A DNA stretch of 64,000 bases from Nocardioides piscis (GTDB lineage Bacteria > Actinomycetota > Actinomycetes > Propionibacteriales > Nocardioidaceae): NCBI RefSeq assembly GCF_011300215.1, contig NZ_CP049866.1, positions 744,001 to 808,000 of the forward strand, written 5' to 3'. Below are positions 44,362 through 52,867 of this stretch, one piece after another. The position numbers and the translations under genes were made by a program. Within the stretch, counting starts at the first letter, position 1. Each line of letters begins with the position of its first letter. Under the pieces are notes generated by a model. The model was not told where the DNA came from, made no database searches, and worked only from the letters and a program-made list of their open reading frames with translations.

Positions 44362-44844
44362 TCAGCGTGACCGGTGGGGCTTAGGCAGATCGACGGACTC
44401 GCCAAGCTCGGTTCTCATCTGATCGCGAAGGCGGCCGTAGATCTTGTCCAGCTCAGCGTGATCTCCAGCGCTACCGGCCTCACGCCAATGCTCCACGAGC
44501 CCTCGTACCTCCTCGCTTCCGAACGCCTCGAGGCCCGCCCGCGCCTTGATGCTCATTCGCACGCGTTCCCCCTTGGGGAAGGTCTCTTCGAGCTTGTCGA
44601 GCTTGTCTTGCCGTCCCTTCTGCGCATAGCGCCGCCGGTGCGACTCAAGCTCGCCGGTTTCGAGCGCTGCGATGTAGGCGTCACGCTTCTCTTGGAGTAT
44701 GCGTGCATGGTCCTGCGCCTTCTGGTTTAACCGAACGACTTGCTCCGCGTGGGCCCGTCCCTGCGCTCCGCTCCACCATGTGAAGAAGATGCCGGCGAAG
44801 CCAACGATCGCGGTACCGGTCGGTCCCACCCATTCCGAAGCCAT
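44362..44844 (-). CDS. Small membrane-anchored coiled-coil protein
   Basis: Protein of about 160 residues from ATG 44844 (an in-frame ATG at 44874 is also possible). One N-terminal membrane helix (GTAIVGFAGIFFTWWSGA) followed by a charged coiled coil (EQVVRLNQKAQDHARILQEKRDAYIAALETGELESHRRR) and a helical end. Same design as its neighbour at 43561-44280. No function can be named. Confidence 0.55.
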   Translation of the reverse strand: MASEWVGPTGTAIVGFAGIFFTWWSGAQGRAHAEQVVRLNQKAQDHARILQEKRDAYIAALETGELESHRRRYAQKGRQDKLDKLEETFPKGERVRMSIKARAGLEAFGSEEVRGLVEHWREAGSAGDHAELDKIYGRLRDQMRTELGESVDLPKPHRSR

Positions 44845-44997
44845 CCGCACATCTTGCACAGTCAGACGGCGCATGTCAGCGACTTTCGTACGAGCTACTC
44901 GGAGACGGGACTGTGCGACATTCCGCCGCAAGTCGGACGGCCCCACCTGCCTGGGCTGCGCAGCTGTTGTCCCTGAGACTCCAAGCGACGGCGGTGG

Positions 44998-45474
44998 CTA
45001 CGCAGAGACCAACTGAGTTGACGCGTCTGCATCCTCAGCCATTGCGGCTTCCTGGAGCGAGGTGATCTGTTTGAGAACGCCGGCTGGTAGGTAGCTGAAG
45101 CTCTGCGGAACTGCCGGCCGCGGGCTCAGGTCTCCGAGCACCACCGGAACCGCGAACCTGACGACGGACCCCACTACGAGGCCGACCGCTCTCTCGTGTG
45201 CCGCGTAGTAGTTCATGAAGTCGGGCCGTGTGATCGACCCGACAGAACCGAAACGCCGCCAGAGTCCGCTCGGGGTCAGCCGGACCGTATCTGCGACCGT
45301 GAACATGCCGACGATCCGTTGCGTCGGTGCGGTCTCGTAGATAAGGACCGTGACGACGTCGGACGCGAGTGCACGCTTGCGGAACTCAACCGTCTTCACG
45401 CCCGCGAGGATGGCGTGTGCGTAGGGAGGCTGGATCGCCATGAGGGCTACTCGACCAGTCGTTCCCTCACCCAT
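44998..45474 (-). CDS. ASCH-domain protein
   Basis: PUA-like ASCH protein of 158 residues: RVALMAIQPPYAHAILAGVKTVEFRKR is the diagnostic opening, followed by TVLIYETAPTQRIVGMFTV. ASCH domains bind RNA or modified nucleotides. ATG 45474 lies inside the end of the upstream PIN-GNAT gene (28-base overlap), so the two are translated together; ATG 45441 is an alternative start. Possible role: partner or controller of the PIN protein (inference). Confidence 0.8.
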   Translation of the reverse strand: MGEGTTGRVALMAIQPPYAHAILAGVKTVEFRKRALASDVVTVLIYETAPTQRIVGMFTVADTVRLTPSGLWRRFGSVGSITRPDFMNYYAAHERAVGLVVGSVVRFAVPVVLGDLSPRPAVPQSFSYLPAGVLKQITSLQEAAMAEDADASTQLVSA

Positions 45475-47021
45475 TCGGCTCTAGCTCCATCCAACTTGGT
45501 GATCGACTGCGGACGTCCACGCAACACCTGAGCTGCTCGCAACTCTTCGTACGTCCAGGGCGGTTCCTGGAAGCGATCTTGCCTGAATCGGAGGGCCAGG
45601 ATGCCCCGGACACTCCGTGCCATCCATGTGATCTCCTGCGGCGAGTAGACCGTCCGTCTGCCTACGAACCTGACGACCTCGTCCGGGTCGGCGGACCGTA
45701 GCGTCTCCTCAACTATGCCAACGGCGCTGATGCTTTGCTCGTCCCTCGACCTGTAAAAGAGCAGGACGTCGCCCGGCTTGATCTGGCTGGTAGGGCTGTT
45801 ACACAGGTACGCCTTGCGTAGCGCATTGCCCCACGGTTGTGTGACAGGTGTGCCGGTGGCGAACAGCTCCAGCTGTTCCGATCGACGCTCGGGCGCCTTC
45901 TCGGGGAACAGTTGGTCGTGCCATCGAGGTTCGATGGGGATCACGAACACCTGTTGGCGACACCGCAGGGCCGGGGGTCCGTAGCGGATATGGAAGTCGA
46001 GGTCGGGGAGCAGCTCGTCGGCTGCGCCGTAAGGGATTAGAGACTTCGCCAGTACGAGTTCACCCCGGGCATTGGTCTCGCCGGTGTCGACGAAGCCGAA
46101 GTTCTCGAGAAAGCCAAGGACTTCGGGATGGCTTGGAAGAACTTCGACGTACATGGTCGCCGTAGTCGACTCAGCAGCGTCCATAAGGATTGCCTTGAGG
46201 AGTAGCTCGCCGAACTTCACGTCGGGATGTTCGGCGGACACCTTGAAGGTACAGATCTTGACAACCGGCTGTGCCAGTTCGTATTCGCAGTCGGGCTCAG
46301 GCTTCAGGATCGCCAGCGCTGCATGCCTGTCACCCTCATCGATTAGATAGCACGAGCGGGTCTCGCTCTCGGCTCGTACCTTGGCGAACCAAGCATCGAA
46401 ATCCGCAGCGTTGTAGTCAGCGCGAAGACTGTCGAAGATTGGGTCATCGGTGCGAAGAGTGTAGGTAGCTGGCTTGCTCACGCGCGGTGGAGGTGGAACC
46501 TCCGTCGGCTCGAACTGTGCAACTAAAGCAACGGCGTCTTCAAGAGCCATGACTCGCTCCGCGAGACCTGCGCGTTCGGCACGGCGTCGCAGTCGGTAGT
46601 CGTCACTGACCAAGTGAGTTGCGGCCCCGGCATAGAGAGCCGCGATGATGCGCAAGTCCCGATGGTCGTTGGTTCCCTCAGCGCTCTCACCGGCGAGCTC
46701 AACGAGAACATCTGGGATCGGGACTTCCTCTAGGAGGTGAAACTTCTCGAGCTCCGCGAGGCGTTGTGATCGCTTGGCGGGGTCCTTCGCCCCCAGGATT
46801 TCGTCTTGCGTCGCCCGGGCAACGCAGACCAGGTGCCCTTGCTCGTTGGCCAACCGCAGCAGCCTCGCCCCGCTCCGCATCCCCGGTTCCAGAAAGCCAG
46901 AGTATGGCTCAGCCGCAATGACGACGTTGGAGTCCAGGAGCAGCCTTAGGCGCGGTGGCCGTCCGGGGGCACCAGTCATGAAACTCATAGTGCGCGATCT
47001 TGGACGCCGGTAGGTGGACAT
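45447..47021 (-). CDS. PIN nuclease - GNAT - EVE/PUA-like fusion protein
   Basis: Protein of up to 524 residues (ATG 47021; ATG 46988 or 46979 are shorter options). Three domains in order. First, PIN ribonuclease-like, about 25-165: LRLLLDSNVVIAAEP, NDHRDLRIIAALYAGAATHL, VSDDYRLRRRA, with the usual acidic residues. Second, GNAT acetyltransferase-like, about 200-330: HAALAILKP, VVKICTFKVS, GELLLKAILMDAA, FLENFGFVDTGE. Third, PUA/EVE-like, about 355-500: VFVIPIEPRWHDQLFPE, IKPGDVLLFYRSRD, AVGIVEET. Coupled to an ASCH gene. Such mixtures of RNase and base-reader domains occur in toxin-antitoxin and defence loci. Confidence 0.78.
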   Translation of the reverse strand: MSTYRRPRSRTMSFMTGAPGRPPRLRLLLDSNVVIAAEPYSGFLEPGMRSGARLLRLANEQGHLVCVARATQDEILGAKDPAKRSQRLAELEKFHLLEEVPIPDVLVELAGESAEGTNDHRDLRIIAALYAGAATHLVSDDYRLRRRAERAGLAERVMALEDAVALVAQFEPTEVPPPPRVSKPATYTLRTDDPIFDSLRADYNAADFDAWFAKVRAESETRSCYLIDEGDRHAALAILKPEPDCEYELAQPVVKICTFKVSAEHPDVKFGELLLKAILMDAAESTTATMYVEVLPSHPEVLGFLENFGFVDTGETNARGELVLAKSLIPYGAADELLPDLDFHIRYGPPALRCRQQVFVIPIEPRWHDQLFPEKAPERRSEQLELFATGTPVTQPWGNALRKAYLCNSPTSQIKPGDVLLFYRSRDEQSISAVGIVEETLRSADPDEVVRFVGRRTVYSPQEITWMARSVRGILALRFRQDRFQEPPWTYEELRAAQVLRGRPQSITKLDGARAEWVRERLVE

Positions 47022-47134
47022 CGCGCGCTAATGTCACGCCGAATGTGCCGCCGACGTCAGACGCAACTCACGGACCCTTGGTAATTCGGGCATTACTTCG
47101 AGTTGCAGCGCGGATGTCTTTGGCAATGAACACG

Positions 47135-47160
47135 CGGGACTGCTGCACGGATAGGTGACA
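47135..47160 (+). repeat. Left inverted repeat of the IS3-family element
   Basis: CGGGACTGCTGCACG followed by GATAGGTGACA; mirrors 48404-48429 with 3 mismatches. Confidence 0.88.
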
Positions 47161-47203
47161 TCTGAATCTGCGTCGATGTGTCGGCGCTGGAAGGATGTGC
47201 ACC

Positions 47204-47497
47204 ATGCCAAAGGCGTTCCCCAAGGAGTTCCGCGAGGACGTGATCCGGGTCTTCAAGGACTCGGATGCCTCGATGGCCCAGGTCGCGAAGGACTTCGGCA
47301 TCTCGCCGTCGTGCCTGAAGCGGTGGCTTTCGATCGACGAGCGGAACTCGTCACGATCATCAGGTCGCACGAGCGCGGCGGCTGAGTCCGATGCGCTGCG
47401 TGAGGCGAACACGCGGATCAAGCTCCTCGAGCAGGAGAACGAGGTCCTGCGTCGCGCTGCTGCGTATCTTTCGCAGGCCAACCTGCCGGGAAAATGA
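47204..47497 (+). CDS. IS3-family transposase OrfA
   Basis: Helix-turn-helix protein of 97 residues: FPKEFREDVIRVFKDSDASM, AQVAKDFGISPSCLKRWLSI, then a leucine-zipper-like helix IKLLEQENEVLRRAAAYLSQ. It binds the element ends. Its stop follows a slippery G GGA AAA run, so part of translation should shift into OrfB. Confidence 0.92.
   Translation: MPKAFPKEFREDVIRVFKDSDASMAQVAKDFGISPSCLKRWLSIDERNSSRSSGRTSAAAESDALREANTRIKLLEQENEVLRRAAAYLSQANLPGK
47488..47497 (+). promoter_or_regulatory. -1 frameshift signal (G GGA AAA TGA)
   Basis: Slippery heptamer of the X XXY YYZ type, read G-GGA-AAA in the OrfA frame, directly before the OrfA stop TGA. Slippage by -1 continues into ATG ATG TAC of OrfB and would give the OrfAB transposase. 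Confidence 0.7.
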
Positions 47498-48396
47498 TGT
47501 ACCCGCTCGTCCGCGAGCTGGCCGCTGACGGTGTCCCCGTCACGGTGACGTGCCGGGTCCTCAACATCGCACGCCAGCCCTACTACCGCTGGCGCGCGAA
47601 CCCGGTCACCGACGCCGAACTAACCGCCGCCTACCGCGCCAACGCCCTGTTCGACGCGCATCGCGACGACCCTGATTTCGGCTATCGGTTCCTGGTCGAC
47701 GAAGCAAAGGAGGCTGGCGAGTCGATGGCCGAGCGGACCGCCTGGCGGATCTGCTCGGAGCTGGGGTGGTGGTCCTCTCATGGCAAGAAGCGCGGCGCCA
47801 ACGGCAAGAAGCCCGGCCCGCCGGTCCACGACGACCTGTGCGCCTTCGTCGACACGCACGGCGTGACCCGCCACGAGTTCAAGGCTGACAGTCCGAACCA
47901 GCTCTGGCTGGCCGACATCACCGAGCATTGGACCGCGGAAGGCAAGCTCTACGTCTGCGCGATCAAGGACGTCTACTCCAACCGGATCGTGGGCTACTCG
48001 ATCGACTCACGGATGAAGTCCCGGTTGGCCGTCGCGGCGTTGCACAGCGCGGCGGCACGTCGCGGCGATGTGGCCGGTTGTGTGCTGCACACCGACCGCG
48101 GGTCGCAGTTCCGAAGCAGGAAGTTCGTCCACGCCATCAATCGTCACGACATGGTCGGGTCCATGGGCCGCGTCGGAGCTGCCGGCGACAACGCAGCCAT
48201 GGAGTCGTTCTTCGCGCTGCTGCAGAAGAACGTCCTTAACCGACGAGCCTGGAACACCCGAGAGGAGCTGCGGATCGCCATCGTCACGTGGATCGAGAAG
48301 ACCTACCACCGTCGACGGAGACAGGCTGCCCTCGGACGATTGACCCCGGTCGAATACGAGCTGATCATGACGACAACCGCCACCCAAGCGGCATAA
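47494..48396 (+). CDS. IS3-family transposase OrfB (DDE integrase core)
   Basis: Catalytic part of 300 residues. HTH_21-like start (RVLNIARQPYYRWRANP), then the rve core with DDE residues: Asp in LWLADITEHW, Asp in VLHTDRGSQF and Glu in NAAMESFFALLQ; the usual K/R follows (LLQKNVL). Ends RRRQAALGRLTPVEYEL, standard for IS3. Intact and probably active. Confidence 0.94.
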   Translation: MMYPLVRELAADGVPVTVTCRVLNIARQPYYRWRANPVTDAELTAAYRANALFDAHRDDPDFGYRFLVDEAKEAGESMAERTAWRICSELGWWSSHGKKRGANGKKPGPPVHDDLCAFVDTHGVTRHEFKADSPNQLWLADITEHWTAEGKLYVCAIKDVYSNRIVGYSIDSRMKSRLAVAALHSAAARRGDVAGCVLHTDRGSQFRSRKFVHAINRHDMVGSMGRVGAAGDNAAMESFFALLQKNVLNRRAWNTREELRIAIVTWIEKTYHRRRRQAALGRLTPVEYELIMTTTATQAA

Positions 48397-48403
48397 CCGA
48401 AAC

Positions 48404-48429
48404 TGTCACCCGTTCGTGCAGCAGTCCCG
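48404..48429 (-). repeat. Right inverted repeat of the IS3-family element
   Basis: Reverse complement reads CGGGACTGCTGCACG then AACGGGTGACA; pairs with 47135-47160. Confidence 0.88.
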
Positions 48430-48577
48430 GGTTGTTTCGCCGCCGGTGCGAACCACGATCGGTGTGTCCAACTGCCGCCTGTCGGGTCGAGTTTCTTGAA
48501 TACCTGACCCTGAGTCGAAGTACTAGTTAGCGTCGCGCTGCGGGCAACTTAGGTCGCGAAAACGGGGGACGGGGCAA

Positions 48578-49174
48578 ATGCGGGGGATTGCGACCATCGA
48601 CCGGCAGCCTGGCGGCGACGCCATCGCTGTCTGGGTGACCACCGCCAGAGGGACACAGGCGTGGCACGTCAACGCAGTAGACATCGAGGCCGACGACGAG
48701 GACGAAGTCCACGCAGCGGTGTCCTCGCTGACGCGCTGCACAGCGGTTCTCGTGACGGAGGGCAGCCGCCTCGACGGACTGCCGGTGGATGGAACTCCAC
48801 TCACGGTGTCGGACATCGAGGACCTCGTGGTGGCGACTCAGGCCCAACAAGACGCCATCTTGCTCGCGATCAAGGACTTCAAGCGCAGCTCAAGATCTGC
48901 GTCGGTCAAACAGCCAACGTTTCTTGCCAGCCCCAAAGCTGCCGACTTCGTGACGGACGAGGAAGCCGCAAGCCGTCGCGCCTTCGCCACCGCGAACTTC
49001 CTCGCCCGGGCGTGGACCGCGTGGCTTAAGACCGACGAAGAACGTCGCCGTCGTACGGCCAGGCCAAGAACCGGTGAGACACCGTGGATCATGCCTCCAT
49101 CAATGAACTCACCGCAGGTCGGTCTCTTCCCCGAAGCGTTCGTGCCGCGGGTCCACGAGCAAGGGCTGGTCTGA
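48578..49174 (+). CDS. Hypothetical protein beside a DnaQ-type exonuclease
   Basis: Protein of 198 residues; ATG 48578 after GGGGGACGGGG. N-terminal half: AIAVWVTTARGTQAWHVNAV, AVLVTEGSRLDGLPVDGTPL; the Cys near TRCTAV and the short EDLVVATQAQQDAILLAI helix are visible. C-terminal: RAFATANFLARAWTAWLKTD, then a basic stretch and PPSMNSPQVGLFPEAFVPR. No known domain. It stops 2 bases before the exonuclease ATG, so the two are almost certainly one unit. Confidence 0.65.
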   Translation: MRGIATIDRQPGGDAIAVWVTTARGTQAWHVNAVDIEADDEDEVHAAVSSLTRCTAVLVTEGSRLDGLPVDGTPLTVSDIEDLVVATQAQQDAILLAIKDFKRSSRSASVKQPTFLASPKAADFVTDEEAASRRAFATANFLARAWTAWLKTDEERRRRTARPRTGETPWIMPPSMNSPQVGLFPEAFVPRVHEQGLV

Positions 49175-49176
49175 GA

Positions 49177-50745
49177 ATGCTGGACTACACCGCAATCGAC
49201 TTCGAGACCGCCAACGCCTACCGCGGATCGCCCTGCGCAGTCGGCCTCGTCCGGGTGAGGAACGGACAGCCGGTCGACGAGCAACGCTGGCTCATTCGAC
49301 CTCCCACTCGTGTGGACTACTTCGATGCCTTCAACTCAACCTTGCACGGGATCGACGCCGAGATGGTCCGCGAAGCCCCGCGGTGGAACGTCGTTCTCCA
49401 GGCAATAGTGGAGTACATCGGAGACGACGTGGTCGTGGCGCACAACGCAGGGTTCGACATCGGCGTGATCCGCTACGCCTGCGCGGTGGACAACACTGAG
49501 TGGCCAGAACTGCGGTTCCTGTGCACGATGGTCATGGCGCGCCGGGCCCTGAGTTTGCCGTCGTATCGCCTCCCGTACGTCGCCGAGTCCTGCGGCTTCA
49601 CGATGGGTGACCATCATGACCCCTTGGCCGACGCGCACGGCGTCGTTGGCATCGTGAGGGCGCTTGCCCGCGAGGCGGGAGCGTCTGACCTGTCAGAGCT
49701 TGCGTCAGCCCACCGCATGAGCATTGGGCGTATGGGCAGCGGCGTGTATGCCGGCAGCGTGGCGGTGGGGACGGGAAGCCGGAACTTCACACCCATCGTG
49801 GTGAATCCGGACGCTGATCAGGACGGCTACCTGTACGGCCGCGTGGTGGTGTTCACAGGCACCCTGATGTCGATGACGCGCGACGTCGCGCGACAGGAGT
49901 GCGCCCGAGTTGGCGCCGTCCCCGAGCAGAACACGACGAAGAAGACCAATGTTCTCGTCGTTGGCGACATCAACCCGGCCGTCCTTCGCCCCGACTCGAA
50001 CGTGACCGGCAAGACGCGTAAGGCCTTCGACCTGCAGGACAAGGGTCGAGCGATCGAGGTCATGACCGAGGACGACTTTCTGCGGTGTCTCGACGGCAAG
50101 GCCCTCACCGTTATCGAAGGTCTATTGGCCGAGGAAGGGGAGGCGACCCCACCGGCCGCACCAACGCGCGACCGATTTCGGTCCGTCCCACTAGACGAGC
50201 GGCCAGTCCCGGCGCCACCAAAGCCACCACGGCCACTGCGGCGAGAGCGGGTGCCAACGGATCAGGTCTGCTCGGCTGATGGCTGCAATGAACTCGCCGC
50301 GTTCAAAACGCGCAGCAAGCCGACCTACTGCGACGGCCACATCGAAGTCATCCTGCGAGTTGGGGGCCTGGAACCACTGGAGTCCTTCACTCGGACCACC
50401 GACTGGCTTCTTACACGGTGCCTTCATTGTGGGAACGTGGCGCATTACCGCTTCGAATACGTCCAAGAGAAGAATGGCTGGAAAGAGGCAACGTGCCGCG
50501 CGTGCTATTGGCGAGAGTGGGCGTGCTCAGAGCGGGAGCTCCAAGGCAGTTATGCCCGCATCACGCCCGTGTCGTATGAGAAGGCGCAGGGCATCGCGGA
50601 GGAGAACGGCTTCATCTACCTCGGCCCCCTCACCACCCCGTCGATGCCCAGCGACCCGCACCGCACGGAGTGCCGCCGCTGCGGGAAGATCAGCGCCGAA
50701 CGACTGGGCGATATCTCGTTCGGCTGCACCTGCCAACCTCGCTAG
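49177..50745 (+). CDS. DnaQ-like exonuclease - BRCT - zinc protein
   Basis: Protein of 522 residues; ATG 49177, AAGGG upstream. Exonuclease domain about 1-170 with DEDDh residues: AIDFETANAYRG, VVVAHNAGFDIGVI and GDHHDPLADAHGVV. BRCT domain about 220-305: YGRVVVFTGTLMSMTRDVAR, TTKKTNVLVVGD. C-terminal Cys-rich part with several pairs: CSADGCNELA, YCDGH, CLHCGNVAHYRFE, CRACYWREW, CRRCGKIS and CTCQPR, probably two or three zinc sites. The first two domains resemble epsilon-BRCT proteins of actinobacteria; the large zinc tail is unusual and reminiscent of treble-clef domains in DNA-targeting proteins. Island position suggests a DNA-repair or defence role. Confidence 0.85.
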   Translation: MLDYTAIDFETANAYRGSPCAVGLVRVRNGQPVDEQRWLIRPPTRVDYFDAFNSTLHGIDAEMVREAPRWNVVLQAIVEYIGDDVVVAHNAGFDIGVIRYACAVDNTEWPELRFLCTMVMARRALSLPSYRLPYVAESCGFTMGDHHDPLADAHGVVGIVRALAREAGASDLSELASAHRMSIGRMGSGVYAGSVAVGTGSRNFTPIVVNPDADQDGYLYGRVVVFTGTLMSMTRDVARQECARVGAVPEQNTTKKTNVLVVGDINPAVLRPDSNVTGKTRKAFDLQDKGRAIEVMTEDDFLRCLDGKALTVIEGLLAEEGEATPPAAPTRDRFRSVPLDERPVPAPPKPPRPLRRERVPTDQVCSADGCNELAAFKTRSKPTYCDGHIEVILRVGGLEPLESFTRTTDWLLTRCLHCGNVAHYRFEYVQEKNGWKEATCRACYWREWACSERELQGSYARITPVSYEKAQGIAEENGFIYLGPLTTPSMPSDPHRTECRRCGKISAERLGDISFGCTCQPR

Positions 50746-51007
50746 GTGGATCCGCGGAACTCGGGTCCGCCGCGTCTTACCGCCGCCTATCGGCACGTGC
50801 AGATGTCACCGGATCTGGTCGTAGGTCAATGGAACAAGCACCCGAGATGCAGTCATGTTTGACCACACGACAGCGGCACGGGCTCAGCGTGTCGCAGCAG
50901 TGGTGAGGTGCAGGTCGATGAGACACCCCGTCTGGGCAACAAGCCCACCACGATGCCGGTCACCGTCCCGGTGCTCCGCGTACTGGAGGCATTCCAAGGA
51001 GACACCA

Positions 51008-51718
51008 ATGACCGATCCACCTTGGCCGCACGCGTTGCGCCAACTGGCACGCTCCGCGCAGTCATCAACCCGGGCAAACCCGGTCCTTGCCCAAGGCACC
51101 TCCGACGATCCCCGCGGAGTGACTGTCGCAATAGCGCGCGAGGTGGCCAACTCGCTTGGCGTGCCCCTCGAGCTCGTCTGCGTCGACGCAGCCCGCGACG
51201 CGTACGCCGCGATCACCCAGGGGATGGTTGACCTGTGCTTCCTGGCCAACGAGCCAGCGAGGGAAGAAGGTGTCGCCTTTACCGCGCCGTACATCGTGAT
51301 CGAGGGCGTTTTTGTCACCGACGCAGACTCGCCCATCCGCACGTCCGACGACGTGGATCGGGACGGGATCCGAATTGGGGTTCGGGAGGGCTCGGCGTAC
51401 GACCTGTTCCTTACCCGATCACTGACCAACGCCGAGATCGTTCGTGCTCGCGAGGCCACAGATGTCTACGAGCAGGAGGGGCTCGACGTCGCCGCGGGCG
51501 TCCGACAGCCGATGGAGAAGTACGTCGTCGCCACTGGCCGTCGCATCCTCGAGCCAGCCTTCATGCAGATCAACCAGGCGGTGGGTCTCCCTCGCGCCCT
51601 TGACGCGAACGCCGTTGCCGCCGTGGCAGCACTCGTCGAAGACCTCAAGGTCGCAGGCTTCGTGCACGACCAGCTCGCGCTTAGCGGTGTCGAGGCGACC
51701 GTCGCGCCATCTGGCTGA
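51008..51718 (+). CDS. Periplasmic-binding-fold protein without signal peptide
   Basis: Product of 236 residues (ATG 51008, AAGGAG site) with the type 2 periplasmic-binding fold: NPVLAQGTSDDPRGVTVAIA, LELVCVDAARDAYAAITQG, VDLCFLANEPAREEGVAFT, IRIGVREGSAYDLFLTRSL. Relatives of this subgroup are cytosolic-looking, amino-acid-binding-like proteins near catabolic genes. The first 25 residues look wrong: the conserved opening VAPTGTLRAVINPG is readable in another frame at about 51025-51075, so two compensating frame changes (near 51020 and 51075) may have occurred. Confidence 0.7.
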   Translation: MTDPPWPHALRQLARSAQSSTRANPVLAQGTSDDPRGVTVAIAREVANSLGVPLELVCVDAARDAYAAITQGMVDLCFLANEPAREEGVAFTAPYIVIEGVFVTDADSPIRTSDDVDRDGIRIGVREGSAYDLFLTRSLTNAEIVRAREATDVYEQEGLDVAAGVRQPMEKYVVATGRRILEPAFMQINQAVGLPRALDANAVAAVAALVEDLKVAGFVHDQLALSGVEATVAPSG

Positions 51719-51928
51719 GCCTCTCTTCAACGGACCCGCCAAGGGATGGCCGGCGACCACGGTTGGGCGGGAGAGCGGAACCGGGCTAGGTGAGGGCGGG
51801 GTGCATGGATCCGGCCTCGTACGTCGCGAGGGGCTCCGTACGCTGATGGCACGCGAGCTGCTTCGACTGGCAGTCGTCGCCAACGCCATACCCCATGTCG
51901 CATCCCGACGTGGATCGTGACGCTGACC
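51719..51928. other. Intergenic stretch between convergent genes
   Basis: No gene or clear hairpin seen between the binding-fold protein and the FAH hydrolase. Confidence 0.4.
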
Positions 51929-52867
51929 TCATGCACTTCTGACGGTGGTGCGCTGGGTCCCCAGGTCTAGGGCGCCGTCGTCGGTGGCGATGCGGGCCGT
52001 GACCAAGTCACCATGCTGAAGGTACTTCGGGTTCTTTGCCTGCTTGTCGAAGAATGCTTTCCACTTCACGTGCGCCGGCAGGAAGTTGCCGATGAGTTGC
52101 ACGATCTTGGACGGAGCGGACAACGCCGTGCCCATTGGGGTGCCGGTGAGGACGAGATCGCCCGGGTCGAGCCGCTGGAAACGCGACAGTGCTTGCAGGG
52201 CCTCGATCGGCGGGAAGATCATGTCTCCGGAGATGAGCTTGTCCTGGCGGGTTCCCCCGTTGACCGAAAGGTGCAGGCGCAGGTCGGCGAACCGGTTCAA
52301 CTCACCGGGCTCCAGCAGCAGGAGCACGGGGCCAACAGGGGTAAAGGTCGGGTAGGACTTCGCCTCGAAGAACTGGGTCTTGGGAAGTTGCAGGTCCCGC
52401 GCACTGACGTCGTTCGTGACCACGAGCGCTGCGACGTAGTCCTCGAGGTTGGCTGCGTGGACCTCGGAACCTACGGTCAGCGGATGGCCGATCACAAGGC
52501 CTACCTCGACCTCGTAGTCGAGGAATCGCACGTGGGCGGGGCGGACGATCTCGTCGTACGGTCCGGAGATCGAGCCGGATGCCTTCCTGAAGAACGTAAG
52601 AGGGATGGTGTCGGGGTCCATCCCCGAATCGATGACGTGCGAGCGGAAGTTGGTCATCTGCGCGACCACGCGGCAGGGCGCGGTCACCGGCGAGGCTAGG
52701 TCCAGCGACTCGACGGGGACGGCCTCCCCTCCGGTGCGGGCGGTCTCGATGGCCGCCCTATCCGCCAGCAGTTCGGCGGTCGTCGTCGCGTGGGTGTCGA
52801 TGCGGACGGCGCCCGCCTGGGTCTGCGCCCACCACGCGTCGGCGGTGCGGAGGATGGAGATGCTCAT
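51929..52867 (-). CDS. Fumarylacetoacetate hydrolase family protein
   Basis: Protein of 312 residues from ATG 52867. FAH fold: VVAQMTNFRSHVID, the metal-binding FLDYEVEVGLVIG (Glu pair), ALVVTNDVSARDLQ (Asp), GDMIFPPIEALQAL, LDPGDLVLTGTPMG. The family cleaves or isomerises C-C bonds in beta-diketo acids and serves in meta-cleavage pathways. It is the last gene of the leftward unit, coupled to the VOC dioxygenase (ATGA overlap), and probably acts on that enzyme's product. Confidence 0.9.
   Translation of the reverse strand: MSISILRTADAWWAQTQAGAVRIDTHATTTAELLADRAAIETARTGGEAVPVESLDLASPVTAPCRVVAQMTNFRSHVIDSGMDPDTIPLTFFRKASGSISGPYDEIVRPAHVRFLDYEVEVGLVIGHPLTVGSEVHAANLEDYVAALVVTNDVSARDLQLPKTQFFEAKSYPTFTPVGPVLLLLEPGELNRFADLRLHLSVNGGTRQDKLISGDMIFPPIEALQALSRFQRLDPGDLVLTGTPMGTALSAPSKIVQLIGNFLPAHVKWKAFFDKQAKNPKYLQHGDLVTARIATDDGALDLGTQRTTVRSA

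Larger units (their letters stand above)
47135..48429 (+). mobile_element. IS3-family insertion sequence
   Basis: Complete element of about 1.3 kb with two overlapping transposase frames and terminal inverted repeats of 26 bases (23 matching). No target-site duplication is evident at the ends (left ACG, right GGT), so one end may have been altered. It sits between the PIN-GNAT gene promoter and the next accessory gene. Confidence 0.92.
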
